From assembly GCF_012927165.1 (NCBI RefSeq), contig NZ_JABBGA010000004.1:62001-126000 (forward strand): a stretch of 64,000 bases of DNA, read 5' to 3'. Below, one piece after another: positions 60,052 to 64,000 of this stretch. The stretch is from Zoogloea dura. GTDB taxonomy: Bacteria; Pseudomonadota; Gammaproteobacteria; Burkholderiales; Rhodocyclaceae. Position 1 is the first letter of the stretch. The number at the start of each line of letters is the position of its first letter. A program made the translations under genes and the position numbers. The notes under the pieces are model-generated. The model saw only the letters and a program-made list of their open reading frames with translations, did not search any database and was not told where the DNA came from.

Positions 60052-61421
60052 TCCTTCATGCCCAGGCGCTCGAGGCGGTAGCGCAGGGAGCGGAAGGTCA
60101 CCCCCAGGGACCGGGCCGCGGCGGTGCGGTTGCCGCCGGATTTTTCGAGGGCGTCCTCGATGGCATGCCGCTCCACCTTGTCCAGGTAATCCTGCAGCGC
60201 GGCCCCGCCGGGCTCTGCCGGCGCCGCCGGGTGGGCTTCACCCACGTCCGACGGATCGAGCAGGAGATCCTCCGCGTGGATCAGCTCGCCGCTGGACAAG
60301 GCCAGTGCACGCTCGAGGACGTTCTCCAGCTCGCGTACGTTGCCCGGAAAGGAATAGGCCTTGAGTGCATCCACGGCATCCTGGCTGAGCTTCGCCACCG
60401 GCTGCCCCGACGACTCGGCGAGCCGGTCGAGCAGGATCTCCGCGAGACCGGGAATATCCTCGATGCGCTCGCGCAGGGTGGGCATGCGCAGCTCGATGAC
60501 GTTGAGCCGGTAGAACAAGTCCTGCCGGAAGCGCGAGGCCTCGACCATGGCCTTCAGGTTCTGGTGGGTGGCGCTGAGGATGCGCACATCGACAGCCGTT
60601 TCCGCCGTGTCGCCGAGGCGCCGGAACTTCTTCTCCTGGATCGCGCGCAGCAGCTTGACCTGCATGGGCAGCGGCAGGTCGCCCACCTCGTCGAGGAACA
60701 GGGTGCCGCCGTGGGCGGCCTGGAAAAAACCCTCCCGGTCGCTGTCGGCTCCGGTGAACGCGCCCTTGCGGGCCCCGAAGAACTCGCTCTCCATGAGGTT
60801 CTCGGGAATCGCACCGCAGTTGACCGCCACGAAGGGCGCCGCCGCACGCGGCCCCAGCTCGTGGATCATGCGCGCCGCCCGCTCCTTGCCGCTGCCCGAC
60901 TCACCCGAGATGAACACCGGCGCCTGGCTGCGCGCCAGCTTCTCGATCAGCGAGCGCACCTGCACCATCGCCGGCGAATCGCCGATCAGGCTGGAGCTGT
61001 CCTTGCGCCCGGCGTCCTCCTCCTTGGGGCGCACCGAGAACACGGACTTCACCAGCGCGCGGAGCTGGTCGATCGACACCGGCTTGGCCAGGTAATCGAA
61101 GGCTCCGGCCTTGAGGGCCGTCACCGCGTTGTCCATGCTGCCAAAGGCAGTGATGACCGCCACCGGCAGGTCGCGGATGTTCTCGGAGATGTAGCGCACC
61201 AGCTCCAGGCCGTCCCCGTCGGGCAGGCGCATGTCGGTCAGGCACAGGCGATAGCGCCGCCCACCCAGCAACTGGCGGGCCTCGGCCAGGGTCGCCGCCC
61301 CGTCACTGGCCAGGCCGAGGCGCAGCAGGGTGAGTTCGAGCAACTCCCGGATATCGTCTTCGTCGTCGACGATCAGCACATCGGGGCCGCCGGAGCGGGC
61401 CCTTCTTTCGGTCTGGGTCAT
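60048..61421 (-). CDS. pilR: PilR, sigma-54 response regulator
   Basis: A 457-residue NtrC-type activator. The receiver has [25 protein letters not shown] and DYLAKPVS. The AAA+ domain has Walker [16 protein letters not shown], the sigma-54 loop [13 protein letters not shown] and Walker [13 protein letters not shown]. The C-terminal Fis-type HTH is [26 protein letters not shown]. The start chosen is the ATG at 61421 ([11 protein letters not shown]), overlapping the pilS stop by ATGA. Its usual target is the sigma-54 promoter of the pilin gene. No pilA is in this window. Confidence 0.92.
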   Translation of the reverse strand: MTQTERRARSGGPDVLIVDDEDDIRELLELTLLRLGLASDGAATLAEARQLLGGRRYRLCLTDMRLPDGDGLELVRYISENIRDLPVAVITAFGSMDNAVTALKAGAFDYLAKPVSIDQLRALVKSVFSVRPKEEDAGRKDSSSLIGDSPAMVQVRSLIEKLARSQAPVFISGESGSGKERAARMIHELGPRAAAPFVAVNCGAIPENLMESEFFGARKGAFTGADSDREGFFQAAHGGTLFLDEVGDLPLPMQVKLLRAIQEKKFRRLGDTAETAVDVRILSATHQNLKAMVEASRFRQDLFYRLNVIELRMPTLRERIEDIPGLAEILLDRLAESSGQPVAKLSQDAVDALKAYSFPGNVRELENVLERALALSSGELIHAEDLLLDPSDVGEAHPAAPAEPGGAALQDYLDKVERHAIEDALEKSGGNRTAAARSLGVTFRSLRYRLERLGMKE

Positions 61422-62992
61422 GGCTTGGCTCGTCCGGTAATGCGAAAACGGGCGCCACCTCCATCGGCCGGGCACAGTTCGAGGCTGGCGCCATTGGCCT
61501 CCGCGAGTTCGCGGGCGATATACAGCCCGAGGCCCGTTCCCTTGGAATGGGTGGTGAAGAAAGGTTCGAATATCTGGCCCCGCAAGGCCTCGGCAATCCC
61601 CGGACCATCGTCGGCCACTTCCAGGATCACCCGGCCGTCATCCAGGGCGCTGGCCTGGATGCGCACGGCGCCCTGCCCACCGCTGCTGTGGCGGCGCGCA
61701 TTGCCGACCAGGTTCCAGAGGATCTGGCGCAGGTGGGTGCGATCCATGGCAAAGCTCAGAGTGGGTGGAACCTGGCTGACCACCACCCCCTCCACGGCCG
61801 CGCCCCCGGCCAGCTGGAACTCGTCCAGGAACTCGTCGATGAAAGCCTCCAGCGGCAGGGCCTCCGGCAGCGCCTCGTCGCGTCGCCCCAGCGCCAGTAC
61901 GTCACCGACCAGCCGGTCGATGCGCTGGGCGTTGTTGCCGATGATGCGGATCAGACGGGCCTGCATCTCGCTGCGCTTCTCATCGGCCAGCAGCTCGGCG
62001 GCCTGGGACACGGAGGCCAGCGGATTGCGGATCTCGTGAGCGATGCTGGCGGTCAGGCGCCCCAGGGCAGCCAGCTTGACCTGCTGGATCTGGCGGTGGA
62101 TGCGGTCAAAATCCTCGAGGTAGATCAGGGTGTCATCGGCCTCGCCAGCGGGCAGGAAACGGACCAGCAGCATCTTGCCGCTGCCTTCCGCACGCATGCT
62201 GTGGGCCGACACACCCAGCGCATCCTTGCGGGCCAGCTCGCGGGCCAGAGCCGGCGCGCAGTCGTGCAGCCGCTCGCCCTCCCGCAGGGGCGTGCCGAGC
62301 AGCGCGATGGCCTGCGGATTGAACTGATGCACCTCGGCGCCCTCGCCCACCACCAGCACACCGTCCTGCATGTCCTGGATGATCTGCCGGTTGAGCCGCA
62401 GCTGGTTGGCCAGGTCGGCACCCCGCCTGCGCGCCAGGTCTTCATTGGCGAGCGCCCGCTGGGCCAGCAGGCGGGCCACCTGGGCGATCGCAAAAAAGCC
62501 GATGCAGGTGATCCCGACGGTGACGAAGTCGGCCGCATCCCGCCCGGCCAGCCAGCGATAGGCGTTCTCCAGCAGCACCGCGACGGTGGCATAGGCCGCA
62601 TAGAAGAGCACCATGCGCCCTTGTCCCACCAGCCCGGCGCCGGCCAGCGCCACCAGCAGCAGGATGGGGATTCCGCTGCGATAGCCGCCGCTGGCCCACA
62701 TGATGATCGTCAGCAGGGTGATGTCCACCACCACCTGCAGGCTGACCAGGCGATCCAGGCCGAGCAGGCGCTCGGCATCGCGGAAACCGAGGATCAGGAT
62801 GGCCGCCATGTAGGCGAAGGAGGCGGCGACGAAGACCACCGGGGAATCCGCCCCCAGCTGCAGCAGGCGGCCGGCCACCAGGAACACGCCGGCCAGGATC
62901 AGCCGGAACAGGTTGAGGTAGCGCAGGGGTTCCGCACGTTGCTCACCGCCGGACAACTGCATGTCCAGGGCGGCGGCGAGCTCGGATCTCAT
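61418..62992 (-). CDS. pilS: PilS, sensor histidine kinase
   Basis: A 524-residue kinase. The N-terminal part (about 20-190) has six membrane helices (LNLFRLILAGVFLVAGRLL opens them). A PAS-like region is LNRQIIQDMQDGVLVV. The phospho-His is in LGRLTASIAHEIRNPLASV and the ATPase motifs are NLVGNARRHS and TGLGLYIAREL. This layout is typical of PilS. It overlaps both the upstream small gene (62989-62992) and pilR (61418-61421). Confidence 0.9.
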   Translation of the reverse strand: MRSELAAALDMQLSGGEQRAEPLRYLNLFRLILAGVFLVAGRLLQLGADSPVVFVAASFAYMAAILILGFRDAERLLGLDRLVSLQVVVDITLLTIIMWASGGYRSGIPILLLVALAGAGLVGQGRMVLFYAAYATVAVLLENAYRWLAGRDAADFVTVGITCIGFFAIAQVARLLAQRALANEDLARRRGADLANQLRLNRQIIQDMQDGVLVVGEGAEVHQFNPQAIALLGTPLREGERLHDCAPALARELARKDALGVSAHSMRAEGSGKMLLVRFLPAGEADDTLIYLEDFDRIHRQIQQVKLAALGRLTASIAHEIRNPLASVSQAAELLADEKRSEMQARLIRIIGNNAQRIDRLVGDVLALGRRDEALPEALPLEAFIDEFLDEFQLAGGAAVEGVVVSQVPPTLSFAMDRTHLRQILWNLVGNARRHSSGGQGAVRIQASALDDGRVILEVADDGPGIAEALRGQIFEPFFTTHSKGTGLGLYIARELAEANGASLELCPADGGGARFRITGRAKP

Positions 62993-63258
62993 GTCCGGGG
63001 CCCCAACCGGCGGTGTTCGTCGGAACAGTAAAACTGGCCCCCGCTCTTCAAGCCCTCGCTCTCGGGCACATGCAGGCCACAGTGGGCACAGGCCACCATC
63101 TGTTCGATGGCAGGCCCGGCGCGCTCCGGCGTGTCGGCCGGGGCTCCGCCCGAGGCGGGGCGGCCGCCCTGCCCCTCTCCTCCAGCCCCTCGCTGCAGCG
63201 CACGCCGCACGTAGAAGACACCGATCAGGAAAAGGACGAAGAGGAGAAGATTGCGCAC
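62989..63258 (-). CDS. Small PP0621-like membrane protein
   Basis: An 89-residue protein from a GTG at 63258 (MRNLLLFVLFLIGVFYVRRAL), with GGAG nine bases upstream. It has one N-terminal membrane helix, then a Gly/Pro/Arg-rich linker, then a metal-binding-like C-terminus: VACAHCGLHVPESEG and FYCSDEHRRLG (C-x2-C ... C-x3-H). The shape matches the uncharacterised PP0621 family found next to pilS in many betaproteobacteria. Its function is unknown. It overlaps pilS by ATGA, so it is probably co-translated with it. Confidence 0.8.
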   Translation of the reverse strand: MRNLLLFVLFLIGVFYVRRALQRGAGGEGQGGRPASGGAPADTPERAGPAIEQMVACAHCGLHVPESEGLKSGGQFYCSDEHRRLGPRT

Positions 63259-63287
63259 GGGAAAGGGCTCCGGAGGGACGGCCGAGT

Positions 63288-64000
63288 TTAGCAGAAGCGG
63301 TGGAGACGCTCGAAGGCCGCCTCCAGGGTCTCTTCCCGCTTGGCGAAGCAGAAGCGGATCACCCGCTCGTCCCGCCCCTCGCCAAAGAAGGCCGACAGGG
63401 GGATGGCCGCCACCCCGACCTCGCGGGTCAGCCAATCCACAAAGGCCGTGTCGGCCAGGTCGGCGATGGCCCCATAGCGGGCGGTCTGGAAGTAGGTGCC
63501 GGCGCAGGGCAGCAGTTCAAAGCGGGTCCCCGCCAGCCCGGCCCGGAAAAAGTCGCGCTTGGCCTGGTAGAAGGCGGCCAGCCCGAGATGACGGGAGGCA
63601 TCCTGCATGTAGTCGGCCAGGGCCAGCTGCACCGGGGTGTTCACGGTGAACACATTGAACTGGTGCACCTTGCGGAACTCGGCCATCAGCTCGCCTGGCG
63701 CCAGCACGTAGCCCACCTTCCAGCCCGTCACGTGGTAGGTCTTGCCGAAGCTGGAGACGATCACGCTGCGTGCCGCCAGCTCGGGGTGCAGGGCCACGCT
63801 CTCGTGGCGCACCCCGTCGAAGGCAATGTGTTCATACACCTCGTCCGACACCACGACGATGCCCGTGCCGCGGGTCAGCGCCGCCAGCTCGGCCATGTCG
63901 GCCGGCCCCCATACCGTGCCGGTGGGGTTGTGGGGCGTGTTGATCATGATCATGCGCGTGCGGGGGCTCACCAGGGCCCGCACCGCCGCCCAGTCGGGGC
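63288..64000 (-). CDS. PLP-dependent aminotransferase, C-terminal part (cut by right edge)
   Basis: About 237 codons of a fold-type I aminotransferase. Conserved segments: MIMINTPHNPTGTVW (the NPTG motif), VVSDEVYEHIAFDG, SSFGKTYHVTGWKVGYV (PLP lysine in the SFGKTYH motif) and the C-terminal RVIRFCFAKREETLEAAFERL. The GKTYHVTGWKVG sequence resembles the methionine/KMBA aminotransferase (YbdL) and related kynurenine-type subgroup. The N-terminus lies beyond 64000. The stop lies 29 nt upstream of the PP0621-like gene, so it may belong to the same operon. Confidence 0.9.
   Translation of the reverse strand, partial: PDWAAVRALVSPRTRMIMINTPHNPTGTVWGPADMAELAALTRGTGIVVVSDEVYEHIAFDGVRHESVALHPELAARSVIVSSFGKTYHVTGWKVGYVLAPGELMAEFRKVHQFNVFTVNTPVQLALADYMQDASRHLGLAAFYQAKRDFFRAGLAGTRFELLPCAGTYFQTARYGAIADLADTAFVDWLTREVGVAAIPLSAFFGEGRDERVIRFCFAKREETLEAAFERLHRFC

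Overview
The window is a dense, GC-rich bacterial chromosome segment. It carries 53 genes that I support with fair or good confidence (two cut by the window edges) and two weaker small ORFs. I saw no rRNA, tRNA, insertion sequence, phage gene or CRISPR array. Several features together suggest a betaproteobacterium, probably of the Rhodocyclales (Azospira/Azoarcus/Thauera-like): a complete ISC operon, rimP-nusA-infB-rbfA-truB-rpsO-pnp, the PEP-CTERM/XrtA-associated prsK-prsR-prsT set with an EpsB-type glycosyltransferase, pilS-pilR, a phasin, and many PAS and GGDEF proteins. The taxonomic call is inference; no marker gene was compared.

Layout. 1-6825 (minus): iscR, a second NifS-like cysteine desulfurase, iscS, iscU, iscA, hscB, hscA, fdx, iscX and the first codons of a glutathione peroxidase. 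The operon starts at a promoter overlapped by an IscR-type palindrome. 6873-10528: cysE and trmJ (minus), suhB and a TesA-like esterase (plus), and a methyltransferase (minus). 10652-20857 (minus): the translation/RNA operon rimP-nusA-infB-rbfA-truB-rpsO-pnp, preceded by rluB. It has a leader hairpin/terminator before rimP, a separate rpsO promoter, and terminators after rpsO and pnp. 21047-28164: a hypothetical gene, a NarL-type regulator with a seven-PAS histidine kinase, a membrane diguanylate cyclase, a phasin and a possible small protein. 28430-34258 (minus): a seven-gene string of alpha/beta hydrolase, PHP phosphoesterase, YciO-like protein, M50 peptidase, trpS, scpA and scpB, closed by a strong terminator.

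34280-39078 (plus): a tandem glycine riboswitch with terminator controls gcvT-gcvH-gcvP, the glycine cleavage system. 39114-49877 (minus): a trypsin-like protease, a lytic transglycosylase, a UDP-sugar dehydrogenase, prsT, prsR, prsK and an EpsB-like phosphoglycosyltransferase. This looks like an exopolysaccharide and PEP-CTERM regulatory locus, but no exosortase is present in the window. 50158-55691: kup potassium transporter (minus) and a MASE1-CHASE-PAS-GGDEF-EAL protein (plus).

55707-63258 (minus) is the most unusual region. Five genes are joined end to end by start/stop overlaps: a small PP0621-like protein, pilS, pilR, an NCS1-permease/eight-cysteine/histidine-kinase/receiver fusion protein, and a LuxR-type response regulator. 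The last two look like a transport-coupled nucleobase or related nitrogen-compound sensing system, translationally coupled to the type IV pilus regulators. An aminotransferase fragment runs off the right edge.
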